DNA of 64,000 nt, taken from contig CM076261.1 of the NCBI GenBank assembly GCA_038380795.1, positions 11,042,556 through 11,106,555 of the forward strand, given 5' to 3'. The notes under the pieces are model-generated. The model was given only the letters and a program-made list of their open reading frames with translations. It was not told where the DNA came from and did not search any database. Shown one piece after another: positions 1 through 14,475 of the stretch. The first letter of the stretch is position 1; each line of letters opens with the position of its first letter. This DNA comes from Pyrocephalus nanus (lineage: Eukaryota; Chordata; Aves; Passeriformes; Tyrannidae). Position numbers and translations under genes: made by a program.

Positions 1-1636
1 TAGGTAAGGTAGTCTGTCAGTATATTAAAGAATTTTAAAGATTATTGTATTCTTTCGTTCCTGTACTTATGAGGTGACTGATTCTGTAGTGGTTTATTCT
101 ACATTGTGAAAAAATGTTTTCTGGATCTAGGTGAACTTATCCAAGAGAGAGAACTGTAGAATAGGAAAAGCAAGGAGAAATTTTAATTTGAGTCAACTGT
201 AATATAAGCAGAGTTGTGTAAAGATCTGATATGTTCACAGTATGAAAGGCATCACTCATGTTAGGCCATAAAGGAATCAGAGACTTGTATTAGACACTTA
301 TAATTGATTTTCATGCACTTCTTAATGCCATTTCCCTAAAATTGTTTGTGTAGCAATCACTTTATTTTTTATGACAAGTGGTCGTAAGTTTGATGTTAGG
401 TTCAGTCTCTAACTCTGTCAATGTGCACTATTTGTATAAACCTGAAGTGTTAGGGGTTTAAGCAGGCCTTTTATTTTATTTCTAGGCCCTCAAAGGGAAA
501 ATATAGTCTGTTGGAGAAAATAGTAGTTCTTTTTTCCTGAAGCGATAGCTCTGTTGCTGTTACATGTATATATATATATTGCATACCACTATTTTCTATT
601 CTCTTGATAAACATACTAAAAGTAATGTTTTTATGCCTTTTTATTTTTAGTCATCTTTCCTCAAGAAAGCTACAGTTATTAACTATATGCTATATACTAG
701 TTATTAGTTATTAGCTATTCTATGAAATGCTCTTTGGATCATTTTTTTTCTTCAAAATTGCTGTACAACTCTGATGTTTCAAACCACAGGTGTCTATGTT
801 AAAAGAAGGGACATTAGTTTTCTGTACATATCATTTATTTCTGGACAATTAAAAAACAGGTGCCAACAATAATAAATACTGAAGATAGTTTTAAACTGTA
901 TGTGAGGGTGCAGAGGACAACAAATAAAGCATAGCACCTGAAAATCATGTTTTTCTAAGAAAGTCAATGATTCATTGCTCTAACTGATAGTTACTCATGT
1001 AAACAACATGTGGTGTATGTAAACAATATATGTGATGTATGTAAACAATTCATGTGATGCAAGAAATGCTGAATTCAAGGGACCTCTTCAAATAAAATAT
1101 TTTTTAAAATTATTTTGTTTTCAGATTGGAAAAAGAAAAGGACAGATGAATTATTTATTTTTTATAAATGAGTATTTACAAGTATTTATTTATGAGTAGA
1201 TGAAAGAAGACAGGAGGATCTTAGGTTTCACAGTATGTATCAATGCCAAATAAATTGCCATTATTCTATGCTGTCATTTTTATCTGTGTATATAACAATG
1301 GAATAATAATGGAAATATAATATGGAAACCCTTATATTAAAGGAGAAAGCTGGGAGAAGGAAAGAAAGTAGTAATGTTTCTTTTTCTGAAAAAACTACTA
1401 ACTTTCCACCACAAGCTAAAGTGGCATAGTTCAAAATTCAGCAAAACAACTCAAGATATCACAACCCCTTAAGATTTCTGTAACATCATTATATTTAAAT
1501 TATACCTCCTTGGGTATTATATAGCAAGATTTAGGAAAGAAAGATGTGTCATAGCTTACATGGAAAAGCATAATTTAACAGAATGAGAAGCTGAATGTCA
1601 GCATTTAAAAGTAGTTTAATTCCAAAGACAAAGAAG

Positions 1637-1674
1637 CACGCGCGCACACACACACGCACACACACACACACACA
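1637..1674 (+). repeat. (CA)n microsatellite with CG interruptions
   Basis: cacgcgcgcacacac followed by (CA)n and then an A run. Simple repeat. Confidence 0.9.
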
Positions 1675-2553
1675 AAAAAAGTTATGCTCCTTATTACTTT
1701 ATTAGAGATATATGCTGTTTTATCAGAGAGTTAAAAAGCAATACAAAACCCCATAAGCCAAGCTTTGTATTGCACAATGTGGTAAAATATGGACAGATGA
1801 GTCCATCATGTGCATAATTTCCTTTTATAACAACACAACTGTTAATGCAGTTACAAAGTCAACAAAAGCCGCCAATACCTTACTAACAACTTCATTAAGT
1901 AGTGTATTGTTTCCTTAATTAGATTGTCACAATATTAGATATAAATCAGTGATAAAGTCTAATATTTATATATAGATGCATGGTTTTTTATTAGCAGCTG
2001 GGATATGGTGGTCATAAGGGGAAGAAATTATTTATAATCTTAAAATATGAGTTGATCTTAAGCTGATTCTAAATGCTTAGGAGCCAAATTATACTAAACT
2101 TCAAAAGTCATGCTCAAAGACTTGCATGCAGTGAAGCAAATCTTTCAGCTGTCAGGTGTCTGCTGTCACATCTTCATGCTGTAGGAACACACTGACACAG
2201 GAAGCACTGAACAATGACGGACCTAAGTCATAAGGAATAAAGGAGATATAGGAATTCTGCATGTGCCAGTTCAGCTTCTTAACAGATATTAAAAAAATAT
2301 TTGATTTTATGTTAACAGAGTGGCTTCAAATGCAGAATAAATCCAGTTCCTATACTGAATGGTTTAAGGTCAAGAAAATGCATTTTTGTTTATAAGAGCC
2401 TTGTAGAAATCAGGTCTTTTTAATTTACCTTATGAGATTAGAAAAGTGAAAGTGAACACCTTTTGCCACCATGGTTATGTCAAAAGTGGTTTTCTTCAAA
2501 ACAAGGTTGTCTTGTTGGCCGCTTCATTTTCCAGAACATTCTGATTTGCTAAT

Positions 2554-2572
2554 GTGTCACTAGAGGGTGCTG
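2554..2572 (+). promoter_or_regulatory. Candidate CTCF-like motif
   Basis: tgtcactagagggtgctg resembles the CTCF core (CCACTAGAGGGCGC type), with a T in place of a C near its right end. A single motif match by eye; occupancy unknown. Confidence 0.3.
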
Positions 2573-5500
2573 CAAAGTTGTTTTCTAATGTGTTACACAG
2601 ATAACTGTAGTATTTAGTTTAGTATTTGTAGAAATTGCAGGTCTAAACTTTCAGGTTAAAAAGTCTTTATGAAGTACTGATGAACTATCATTGGCTGATA
2701 GACTTGAATTTCATAATTTGCAAGAAAGCGAGAAAAATTTTCAAGTTTCAATGACAGATACAAAACATGAGTTAACAATGAAAAGTTTTAGATTTTCATA
2801 TACATAGAAATGAGTTTGGATTAGGATACCTTTGCACAATTATGTAATAGTTCAAATTTCTTTCAAGCATGTCTTCTGACTAGTAACGTCACTATGTTGA
2901 ATCAAGAAGATTAATTAAGAAAGTAAGAATTTTACTTTTCTATAAAGATTGAAAAATTTTGTGTCTAACATAATATGGAGGAACAGACCTTTTTTTTTTA
3001 TTTTTTTCATTGTTGCTACAAAGACTTCTAAAATAAATAAGAGACCATTAGAAGAAATAGTGTCTGGTATTCTGTTGGCTGAATTGTGTGTAAATCATAT
3101 AAAACCCAAACTACTCTTCTGAGCTATGGTGTGTACTTATGACTTGTTGCAGATATTGGAAAATATTGTGACTGTGAGAGGTTCTTACAAATTCTAGACT
3201 CCTGGCCCTTTAAGACACTATGAGAAATAACAGAGAAGACAGTTACAAATTAAAATCCTCCTGTAAGGTAATGAGTACTGAAGAGTGATACAGGTGTATA
3301 TGTGATTCATGTACTAGTATTAGTGGCATAATTTCAGCCAAATGCAGTTTAGAGGTGATGGCAGCATGTGAAGGTGAACGATATTAAGGGAAGCCCACCT
3401 TATTCCTGTATATTCTCCTTGTTGTTCTGGCACCTACTGCTGGCACAGCAATGCAAGCTACTACCTCTCCTTGCAACACTGGAGCTCTGACACATGCTGC
3501 CACAACTATGATGCAAAGGTTTCCATCTGTGGGAGCAAAAGCCCCAGACATGTCTCTCAGCAAAGAGCTGCCTTGCTCACAAGAGGGCTACTGTGGTTGT
3601 GAACTTGACACATTCCTTGGAGAACAATTTCAGTAACTGTCTTTTTGACTGCAGCCCTTTGCAAGGACATGTGGGTTCTCTTGGCCTATATTCTTTCAGG
3701 GAACAGCTGCTACATGGACATGTTCATGTAAAAAATATGCTCCAGATGAAGACCAGCTCTACATGAAGCTCTGGCCCCATGAGCTGGTATCTGGCTTCTA
3801 CTCAGAAGCTTCCCCTTCTGCTGTGGCTTGCAGCAGCAAGCCTTCCTCCAGCACCTCAGGTTGCCCAAAGTATTCTGGCTTTCCTCAGAGGTAATTCTCT
3901 TTGCTCTCCCTGTCAAGCTCAGATGCTTTTTTCCATAAGGCACCAAAGGAATGCAGTGCCACCCTTTGCACACTATTTGATGTTACTGTTGAACTCCAGG
4001 AGCTCCTCACAATGCTTTTCAGTCCTTTAGGGCTTTGAAAACAGCATGAAAGAGCTAGAAATAGGGTGGAGGGGAATATTCTCAGCAAGGTCACAGAAAT
4101 GATCTAGTTGTTATTGACATTTTTGCCTCTTACAACCACCCATCTAAGAATAGAATGAAATCCTTGTCATTTATCTCCCTCAGTGGATCCTAACCCTGTC
4201 ACAGACTGAAAATTATTTCCTTTCCACAATAAATAGTGCTATATCTGAGCAGTAGTTAGTAGTTACTGTGTCAGTGCAAAGCAATAGGCAACTCTGATAT
4301 GTAGCTTATTGACATAGTACACAGTAATTTCTCAGCTGGAACAATTGTGTCAATACACACTTGGGAAGTTTCTAATTCATGGAAATGCTATTAGTAAGTG
4401 ATATGTCATTATGGAGAGACCTCTAGTCCATAGGTTCACACATATACTGCCATAGTAAGTTTTAGTGGTGAATCGGTGCATTAAAAAATGAATATGTTAA
4501 GCAAATAATGTATCATATTTAATGTTAATGACAAATATGCATCCTAAAAAACACTAGAAATAAACATAGCACTGGGGAGTTTTAAAGCTTAGATCTTACT
4601 GCTACATTAATAGGATGAGAACCAGTCACTGATCCTAGTTACACATAAACAACTGTAACGTTTGCAGATTTCCCTTTCAAAGCATTTGAGCTACAGTGGT
4701 GATGAAAAAACATCCACAGAGTGTCTTCATTTTCCACTTTAGTCTTCTATAACTTCATAATATCTAAACCAATTTAAACCTGTATTAATAAAAATGCTTT
4801 GAACTGAGACCTTGCATGTCAACTTGCAACACAGAATGAATTTTTACTGTCAAGTTATGATCCTCTAAATTAGAAGTTGCTTTATAATTGAAATGCTGAC
4901 ACAGACTTCTAATTGTAGAGGTGTTGGCAGGTGCTGCTATGCTAGCATTATATTAGCAACTTTTGCATGTGAATCTTGTTCATTAAAGGTTATGTTTATA
5001 TCATATGCATACAGATTATAGGCTGTAGAATGACAGTTGTGTAAAATCAGTCAGATTAGAACACACGCTATAGATGCAAACTGTCACGTATTTAACAGAT
5101 TATTATCCTTCAAAGTTTCATTCATTTTAAAAATATAGAGGGAAAATATTTTTATAGCTACCTGCTTAAAAATAAAACAGTTTATTAAATGGTTTTTGAT
5201 ACAGAATTAATGCAAAAGGGAAAAATAAAAATAAATATCTTTTAACTAAACATTAAATTAGCTCAACTATAGTAGTTGTCTGAATTGCAAGTGAATGTTA
5301 TAGAGCGTGGGTCTAATTGCTGTAGTGTCTCAACTCTCCAAGCAGTGCAGATGTTATGCAAATAGTTTTGTGTTCATTTTCAGCCTGCAAAACGTGGTAG
5401 TTTTTGCAAAATCAGAATGGATATCAACATGCATGCACACACACAGTTGGAAAAAAATAAAAAATTCACTGAATTCCCTTATGTCTGGTTACTCAAAAAA

Positions 5501-8500
5501 CCTTTTAAAGCACAGGTTTCTTTTAAGCAGTGTTAGAGAGTGATCTGCACCAAAACTCTTGATCAAAAGGTAGTAGACTTAGATAAAATTTGGATCTAAA
5601 GCTCACACAGTTCCTGGGTCTCACTGAGGGTTTGTGTGTGTGTGCATATTGAGAATATCTGAGCTATGGAGTATCAGTGTGGTATGCTACAACAAATGTC
5701 TTCATAAGCCTTTTCTATCCTGTCTCCATCCCCTAGAAAATCATAGTCCCAATGTACAAAATGCTGGTATGTTCTGCTGAAGTATGTTAGTTTATTTCCT
5801 TCAGTGTCTAATGATAATTTACCATGTAAGTGCCTTAGGGATGACACCCATGTAGATGCTGGAATATTAAAAATTTTCCCAGTCTTGAAAATTGTGAGTC
5901 TTTTTTCAGCTTTCTAACATTTCCATATGCCTTCAGTGGGGAATTCCAGCTATTCAGGGTTACATTGCAGATACTAGTACATTTAAATTATTTAAAATAC
6001 AAACAAAACCATAACTAAATTGACAGATTTTTAACCTTTTTTAAACAATTTAAACATATATATATATATATTTGCTCAGCTGGTTCTTTGGTTTAAACTT
6101 ACCCTTTCTACATAGCAAATATATATTCAGCAAGTTAGATCCCTCTGGTATGTTTGAAAGCTTTGTTATTTTTAGTAGCTGTTCTCTTAAGTAGATATCA
6201 GAAATATATTTCCATGTATGTTTTATGTGACAAGGACAAGGAAAAAGATACAAAGAAAAAATATTTCATGGTAACATTTAAGTGTTATTTAGCGCATGAA
6301 GTTGCGTTCCTTATGTATCCCATCTTTATCTATACTTATCTTTACTGATTGCTCAATAACATAGATTTTTTTTCTCAGTTTGACCTCCTGTGCATATATG
6401 TGCGCAGTAGTTCATTCCTATATTCAGACATACACATATAATTATGAATTATTACGTCTTGAGCTAATTTGCCTAATTCCTAACACAACTCTTTTGCAAT
6501 TACCAGATTCCATCATTTTTTATGTCTAGCTACTCTTTTCTTTTGTCTGAGTCATCATGATATTGGATCACAGGAACATGATTGCCTTAAAATTTTGTTC
6601 AAAATTTTGAGAGAAATCAGTGACGACTTTGTATAAATTCTCAATTCTTTTATCTATAGCATTGGTTTTTAAAAGGCTACAATTTTAATAATGGAATTCT
6701 TTGCCAACTGCATCAAAACTCTTTTGTCACTGAGATCAATTTTTATACAGAACTACTTATTTGGGAATTTTTTATGTAAATTCAAAGCTTAGACATTTTT
6801 TTCTCTGAATAACAAGCAAAAATTAATTAAAAAAAGAACAGAAAGAAGGCAGCTGGATAAATTTTCTATTCTTGTTTTATCTTAATTTATATTTTCTTAA
6901 AATATATTTAAGAGGACTGATTAGGATCCTGTAGCATATTATCATCTCACCATGGTAAAGAGGATCCTCACACAGCAGACTGCAGAAATACGTTCTCTCC
7001 AATTGAATCAGTGAAAAGAATTTAACACAATATTTGACTTATTATTAGTCATTATTATAGTTTAAGAATAAGGTGAGCTATAAATAATTTTCTTATTAGA
7101 AAGAGGCTTGGAGCATGAGACAGTTACTGGAGACATGCTTGCATAAAGTGTCAGAAAACATAGAAGACAGGCACAATTTTTTTAATGATAGTGTAACAGA
7201 TTAAACTTTTTCAAGAAAAAGTGAAATGCAAGTGACTGAGGTTGAATTAGTGTTTTCTTACTTACCAAAATAAATATAAGACAGAACAGCTGATGCAGTT
7301 ATAATGCCTTTATCAATTGCTCAATTATCTGCTGCCTGACTGCTATAAGTAACTTTCAATTAGCTAAATAAATGAAGATGTAAAGCACTTTCTTTCAAAA
7401 GCCTGCATTAATCATAAATAGATAATGGTTTAAGACAAACAGTAATTATATATGTGTTTCACTCAGTGTCTCAGACTTTTTCCACTACACTCATACTTGC
7501 AGAGCTGGAGTTTTACCTGCAGAAGTGCATATCTTTCTTTAGTTAGAATGTCAACTGGCTTTAAAATTGGCCTTTTTATAACAAAATAAGAGGATAAGAT
7601 ATGAAAACAGAAATACCAGAACACTCACAAAAATTGTATTGTTCTGAGCATGTAGGAATGCCAATTTGATTTCACCTCCGCCACCTGGAGGAAGCAAAAC
7701 TAAATTTCTCATTCTAAGGCCTATGACTAAATTTCCTCAGTATATGACGGCACGCTGGGAAGGGGAAGAGTAGTTTGGTTAGATCAATTGCCTGAAAAAG
7801 AGGACTTTTGAGTTCATTCTTGGCTGTGTCTTTGATTCAGGGTTAGGGTTTTTTGTTTTGTTTTGTTCTTTTGTTTGGGGTTTTTCTTGTTGTTTTTGTT
7901 GGTTGTGGGGCTTTTTCGGGGGAGGAAGGGCAGAGCAGGAGAGGAGGTGCGTGTTGCAAGAGTTAGTTCAATTTTCAAGAGAATGCTAGTACCTTGGTGG
8001 AAAAGGGCTTTTACAAGATTTTACAATTACTATTATTACAGTTCTTATTACTTCTCCTTCCTCTACTACTACTACAATTATTAAGCAGATTTGCTGCAGT
8101 ATATAAATTTCTAAAAAATCTAAGCAAACAAGCAAACGAAAAAAACTGAAAGGAAAATTACCCCCATTACAGGCAGCACAAACTTTAGCCATGTGCTATT
8201 GAAACAGATCAGATAATTTAAAGTCAAATAAGGAAGTTAACTGAAGTTAAAATGTCAGTGGTTAATCCATTAAAATATCACCATCATCTGATGCTCTTTT
8301 GTGTCCCAAAAAATGTGCTATAAAATATTTGGATAGTGAATGAAATTACTATAGAGTGCATCTGGGCGATATTACATTCATAGGTGAACAAAACAGTTAC
8401 CACTTAAAGAGTAACAGTAGATTGATATGAGCCAAATGATTTTATTGGTGTCTGTCTGTGAGAGTGTGTATGTAATTATGTCTATAAACATACTTATATA

Positions 8501-8810
8501 CATAAATATATGAAAATATACATACACTTTTACTCATACAGATGAGTTTATTTTAGAAACCCCATACCATTCTTTTCTCTTATAGCAAGATTAAACATTT
8601 GGATCTGCCAAAGCTATTCCTCCATAAAAATAAAGAAATAATATTTTGAGGCATCGTGTAATGATGGTTTAGTTAGCAGAAGAAAGAAAACTCCGTTGAA
8701 GGCAAAACTACGTTCTGTAAGTAAAGCACTTCAATTCAAGGCAAGAATGGCTTTAGTTAGAACAATCTGTGGTCTGACAGTGATTTACAACATGTACATT
8801 AGTTATCCTT

Positions 8811-9744
8811 CATAGAATCATGTAATCCTAGACTGGTTTAGGTGGGAAAGGACCATAAAGATTATCTACTTCCAACTCCCATCCCCGCCATGGGCAGGGA
8901 CACCTTCCACTACACCAGATTGCTCAAAGCACCAACCAGTCTGGCCTTGAAGATTTCCATGAGTATAGTATCCACAACTTCTCTGGGTAACCTGTTCCAG
9001 TGCTTCACCACATTCACAGTAAAGGATTTCTTCCTATTATCTAAGCTAAATCTACCCTCTTTCAGTTAAAGCCATTCCCTCATGTCCTATCAGTACTTGC
9101 CCCTGTAAAAAGTCCTCTCAGCTTCCTAGTAGGTCCATTTTAAGTACTGGCAGGATGCTGTAAGAAGGCCCTGGAGCAGTCTCTTCTCCAGTCTGAGCAA
9201 CACCAGCTCTCTCAGCCTGTCTTCATGGGAGAGGTACTTCAGCCCTCTGATCAACTACATGGCCCTTCTCTGGACTCACTCCAGCAGGCTCATGTTCTCC
9301 TTGTGTTGGGGAACCCAAAGTACTCCAGGTGGGGTCTCATGAGAGCAGAGTAGAGGGGTAGAATCACTTCCCTCGACCTACTGGCCACACTGCTCTTGAT
9401 GCAGCCCAGAATATGATTGGTGGGTCAAGTTGAGCTTCTCATCAGTCAACACCCTCAAGTCCCTCTGCTCAGAGCTGGTCTCAAGCCATTCTGCTCTCAG
9501 TCTGTATTTATGCTTGGGATTGGCCCAGCCCATATGCAGGATCTTGCACTTGGGCTTGCTGAACCTCATGAGGTTCACACATAACCACTCAAGCCTGTCA
9601 AGGACTCTTTGGAAAGCATCCCTTCCACCCAGCAGGTCAACTGCACCACACAATTTGGTGTCGTTGGCAAACTTGCTGGGGGTGCACTCAATCCCGCTCT
9701 TCATGTGGCTGTCAAAGATGTGAAACAGCTCCAGTCCCAATATC
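8811..9744 (-). mobile_element. CR1 LINE, 5'-truncated, minus strand
   Basis: The element reads right to left. Its 3' end is at 8,811 (catagaatcatgtaatcc, a decayed octamer repeat), followed by the typical bird CR1 tail (gggaaaggacc, gggcagggacaccttccac, ctctgggtaacctgttccagtgc). At the right it keeps the C-terminal part of reverse transcriptase: a 120-codon frame (9,378-9,740) with KFANDTKLCGAVD, AFQRVLDRLE and KCKILHMGWANPKHKYRL. The RT motif C, normally FADD, reads FAND here (9,663-9,665), so a catalytic Asp is lost. The 5' part including the endonuclease is absent, as is usual for CR1. The copy is dead. Confidence 0.95.
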
Positions 9745-12700
9745 TAAAAACAATTGTTTGAATTGTCTTTTCAGGTGATCAGATGTATTTTTAATATACT
9801 TTCTTTAGTTTTGGCAGAAAATTAAGTCCTCTGAGGATTAGTGGTGTGCTACACCCTGAATTAACTGCCAAAGATGCAATAATTTTTCCCTTCTGCTTAA
9901 TTGTATTGTGGAAGCAATCAGTCATGCAGTAAAAGCAATTACATTTTTTTTTGTATTCTATTTTCTTACTATTTTTGTTAATATCAAAGTGCATATTGTG
10001 TTTGAAAAGCTGCTCTCTGACAAGCACACTGTCTCTGTGAGAGCAAGGAAGCAAAACAAATCCAAATGTAATTTAATAAGTCTTGGTTTTGAGGTAGGGT
10101 ACAGGGGAAAAGAGAGATGCATGTACACAAATACCTCATCAGAATATTTTCTGGAAACATATTTAATAGATTTTGACAAAAATAAAAGTTAGGAAGATGT
10201 GTCTACCCTCTGCAGAAAATTGCATCTGTTCAACAAAAACAAAATACCTGAATGTCAAAAATACTCAGATGAAACCTTTTATTCACATCTGCTGATAATA
10301 ATGCCCCATGGGAATTCAGAAGTCTCATGCCACTACTCTCAGTAGGTTTGGTTCATTAGCAAAGATTTTTCCCCTTGATGCACTTTTGGCCAACATGTAA
10401 CATGAGTATTTTTTTAGTGTACTGAGTTTTCAGCTCCTAGGGGGAAAAATATATCTATTTGCTGAAAGTTGAAACTATCACTGAAAAAATTCAGTGATTT
10501 TATAACTCAGATATTTTACAGATAGAAACAACCCACCTTCTCAGACAGAAAACAACCTGCTTCTCACGAAGCTTTATTTGTAATCTTGCCATTACAAAGA
10601 TCCAGTGTTACAAAGTACAGTACCAGCCACCTAACTAATCAGCAGGCTGGGATTCCAACCTGAACTACTCCCTGAGATAGGCTCCTGTTGCGGAAAACTG
10701 AACAATTTTTGGAAAAAAAATTACTTTCTCTTTCAAGAATAATCACAAAGATTGCTTTTCCATTGATTTGTAACATAGAAAAAAAAAGGTCTTAGTCTAT
10801 TGACTCAAGTCCATTACAATTGGTCTCAATTATCTAAAAGGTCTTTTCCAACCTAAATGTTTCCATGATTCTGTTAATCCTGCATTCAAATATGTTGAAA
10901 TAAATCTGTCTTCCCCACTATATGCTGTCTAACTGCATGCCATTCTTTGTAATTTAGAGTCAGAATTACTCCCAAATTAGAAGTGATGTTCTGAAATCTC
11001 CAAGGATTCAGGAAATGTGTTGATGAGAAAAAACACCACAGATTTCTTTGGATCACATTTAGTGGTTTCTGCCCTTGATTGCACTCAATCCAAGATTAGT
11101 TGCACTATACTTTAAAAGTTTAATATTCTCCTGGTATAACTGATGGAAAGTAGTGAGGATGCTTTAGTGGACAATTTGGTTATTGAATTTCTCATATAAT
11201 TGTATGGTGAATGCACTTGCTAGGTGTTAAGTTTATCAAAAAACCCAGCATCCAAAATGAAGAGCAGTCCTGACAGATTAAAATAAAATTCAAAATATCC
11301 AATCAATCCTGACCATACTTTAATCACATATCTTGTAATCATATGAACTTTCATATGAGCAAGGTTTAATTTTTAAAAAATGCAGCAAGAATAAAATGTA
11401 ATCATTTTCATGGGGCAAATTTATCACCTCTAAACAGCATTTACTAAAGGATTTTTTAAACAGAGTTCATCAAGTTCAAAGAAAATTAAATAACTGTTCT
11501 CCTTTTTAGGTATCTTGAACAACAAGCAGTTGCAAAAGCTCACCAAGCAGTATCCAGAGAAGGAGATAAACTCAACTTTAACCATAGAAATCTATTTAGT
11601 AACAACCCATTCATAAACCATAACTCTCAATATGCATGTCAAACAATAGCTTCTGTTGATGGCTTATTATACTGTTCACCAAATTATAAATGTAATAAAT
11701 TCTCTCACATTTTGTACACAGTATTTAAAAATATCTTGTATATAATATTTTATGTACTGTGGGCTTGGTTGGAAAAGCTATTATATTTACCAAACAGGTC
11801 ATTTAATAGATTTTACAGGTTTTTGGAATAAGATTCTGAACTTTCTTTTCATTATTACTTATCGTGTAAAATATTGTACATCTTAACATCACTGAATTTT
11901 TTTGCCTTTAATGGAAAACTTTGGAATTCAAAGTCATATTAAGCAACTGTCTTTAAGGCTCTTTTGCTTGACTCTCAAGCTTAATAGGCTGAAAATGAAT
12001 TTAATGGAGCAGAGAGGAGGGAGAGTGGGCAGGGAGAGCACAGTCACAGTGGGTTCAGAGTGTGCAATGCAGCTGTTTGCAGCAGGACTCAAATTCTAAT
12101 ACCTGGGTCTCTCCTTCCATGCCCAGTGCAGACTATTGCAATATGCTTTATTTTCAGGATACAGCACCTCCGCCCTCTCCTTCTTCAGTGGCCTTGGTGT
12201 CTTTCTCTCACATATTCTCAGTCCCCTTTCTAAATGTTATTGCTATTCCCTTTTAGCTATGCTATCCCACAGGCGCTACCACCGTTGCTTGGCCAGTGGT
12301 GGATCCGGTTGGCATTGGCTCTGTTGGTCATGAGGAAAGCTTCTCGCAGCATTCACAGAAACCCACCCCCGTTACCAAAACCTTGCCATTTAAAACCCAG
12401 TACTCACAGTTTTGACAGAAGTTATTTCAGCTATCTGTTTCCTTAGAAAGTTAGGAGAAAGACCTGCTTGAAAGGCCACCTTCTCTCCTTCCCCTGGAGC
12501 GGGGTCATTGCCAGCAACTGACAGACCTCTGAATCCCTGGGCAGGACACACCCAAGACACATTTTCAAAGCAGAGAACATTGCCTGAAACTGACTAGGGA
12601 AGAGTTAATTTTGGTACTAGCCATTTGATTGTAATACTCTGCTATATGCTAAAAGCGAGGATATAAATTACCATAGCAATCAAACACTCTATCTACTGTA

Positions 12701-13324
12701 ATGGCAGGAGCAGACCTGAGCTCTTGTCTGAACCTAGAAACAAAACTGTTCTGTGTCCATCCAAAGATTACAGATATCATGTGAAAATCTCAGGAATGAT
12801 AACTGTATTTTTCATTGAAATGGCTTCCATTTAGCCCCATCACTTGGAGATGATAAAAAAGGGGAAATGAAAGGTAAAAGATGAATGTACCTACACATAA
12901 TGGTGAGAGTATGCATGAAAGATGGTCCTACACAGCATACCAACTATAGCTCTAAAACAAAGATTTAGGAGTTAATGAGAGTGTCAGTGGTGGTTAATGC
13001 AGTGCTCTGCATGGGATATAAATGAGGCCATACCTTTCTACGGTAAGGAAAGTGTAACTTCAAATTGTCTCTGATATCAACACGCAACAACTGTGAGCAA
13101 ATATTGAACTCATAATGGCAATTACTGCATGTTAATTACTGAATAAATTATGCACATAATAGATAGTAAATTGCAAAAACTTTGCAACTTTTCAAAAGCT
13201 AAAAATAAAATAAATACAGACTAAGAAAAAGGTTTTCTGAAAACTAGGAAAAAAATAGTGAAAACTAGTACTTTCCTGAAGTTGATAATTTGGGTTAAAA
13301 CAAGGTAATTGTGGAAAAAAAACC
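9745..13324. other. Intergenic, CR1 stub only
   Basis: Apart from the CR1 3' stub I see only AT-rich sequence. The overlapping short frames at 11,902-12,446 are in mutually inconsistent frames with no recognisable product. Confidence 0.6.
10832..10876 (+). mobile_element. CR1 3' end stub, plus strand
   Basis: The words ctaaaaggtcttttccaacc, taaatg and ccatgattctgtt match the last 40-50 bases of CR1 in sense orientation (usually ...ggtcccttccaacctaaatgattctatgattct). Nothing CR1-like is seen to its left, so it is a severely 5'-truncated insertion or an old remnant. Confidence 0.7.
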
Positions 13325-13920
13325 TGTCGTGGTTTTGCCCACCGGCCCATCCCTGGGGCTGAGAATGGTTTTGTCCAGGTGATTTCCGGACAAAAAGGCC
13401 AATCAAAAGTCCAGTGACGTCTTTGTTAATTACATCTTTAAGAAAAGGGAAGAGAGACTTGTTGCGCAGTTGAAATTAGGGGCAGTAGCCATGTAGGAGA
13501 AAGAAGCGACAGGCCCGAAGAGGGCCAAGGCCCTCTCCTCCCCAGGCTTGGGCCGGAGGGGGCAGGTGTAGCACTGAAGCCCTCCCTTTCTCTCTGGTAA
13601 GAGAGTGAAGAAAAAAAAAAAGTTTAAAAGACTGACTACTTGGACAGAAACCGCTGCAGAGAAATTCCAGCGGAGAGATAACGGAGCTTCCAAGGTCGAA
13701 GCTGGCAGCCGGAGGAGAGAGAAGAAATTCGAAGGAGAGAGAGCTGCTTCTTCCCTTTTCGCTCTCTCTCTCCAGCAGGGAAAAGACTGAAAAGTAATCC
13801 CTGCTACTTATAAAAGTTTGTTGGGGTAAGGAGACCCCCCATGAGGCTGACAAAGGAGCCTGTGGGTGTACCAAAGAGAACCGAGACTTCATGAGAAGGA
13901 CTGAGGTGAGGCAGAGTCCT

Positions 13921-14113
13921 GTTGAAGACTTTGTGACCCTTGAAAGGGATGATGCTTATGCCGGAGCAAAGACAGCTCGGATAAGCTTGGGATCCATGTG
14001 TGTGTGGATCCATACTGCTGTTAAAGATTTTGTAACCCTGAGAAAATCTCATGCTGGAGCGAGACGGCCCGTGTGAGATGTTGGAATCCGTGTGTGTGGG
14101 ATCCGTGCTAGAC
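13921..14113 (+). repeat. Imperfect tandem duplication (about 99-bp unit) inside the LTR U3
   Basis: Two diverged units start at 13,921 (gttgaagactttgtgaccc) and 14,020 (gttaaagattttgtaaccc). Each continues through a gatgcttatgccggagcaa / tctcatgctggagcgag segment and ends in a g(a)tccgtgtgtgtg(g)gatcc motif. Tandem units in U3 are often enhancer duplications. The related LTR at 24,405-25,042 covers only the second unit, because it is truncated at that point. Confidence 0.75.
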
Positions 14114-14475
14114 CCATGCCGAGAAGTCTATCAAGGACTGTTCTCCCATGGGGAGGGACATCCATAGGGAAACAGGAGTGAACTCTTAAGCCATTATCTC
14201 CTGTAACCCTGTGGTGAAGATCCATAGTAAGCAAGTGTCCCCTTGCAAGCCTATGGAAGGAAGACCTTTTAAGACCCGGGTAACCCCAGCCTTCGGTCTT
14301 AGCCCAGGATGGGGGGTAAGCCCAGCCCTGGAAGCCGACACAGAGTGAGAGAGAGAGAGAGAGAAAATGTTCCAGCTGCAATGAGAGTGCTGCTGCTACT
14401 GAAGATTTGTTACTGGAGAGAGAGAGCTGGAACTCCGAAAATGGAGATTGAAACCACTTCTCCTCCTTAGACTGG

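Larger units (their letters stand above)
1..8810. other. Intergenic, no gene seen
   Basis: AT-rich DNA with a (CA)n, short (TA)n runs at about 567-579 and 6,056-6,071, a G/T-rich tract near 7,845-7,930 and one CTCF-like motif. The open frames are under 90 codons and show no signal, domain or splice context. Confidence 0.6.

Noticed and set aside
7838..7850. Telomere-like gggttaggg
   Set aside because: Only about one and a half units, next to G/T-rich low complexity; not an interstitial telomeric array.
9430..9723. 97-codon plus-strand frame
   Set aside because: Antisense shadow of the CR1 reverse transcriptase.
14049..14381. 110-codon minus-strand frame and the other frames within 13,430-14,381
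   Set aside because: They lie inside the LTR U3, which is non-coding; both strands are open because of the GC-richer composition.
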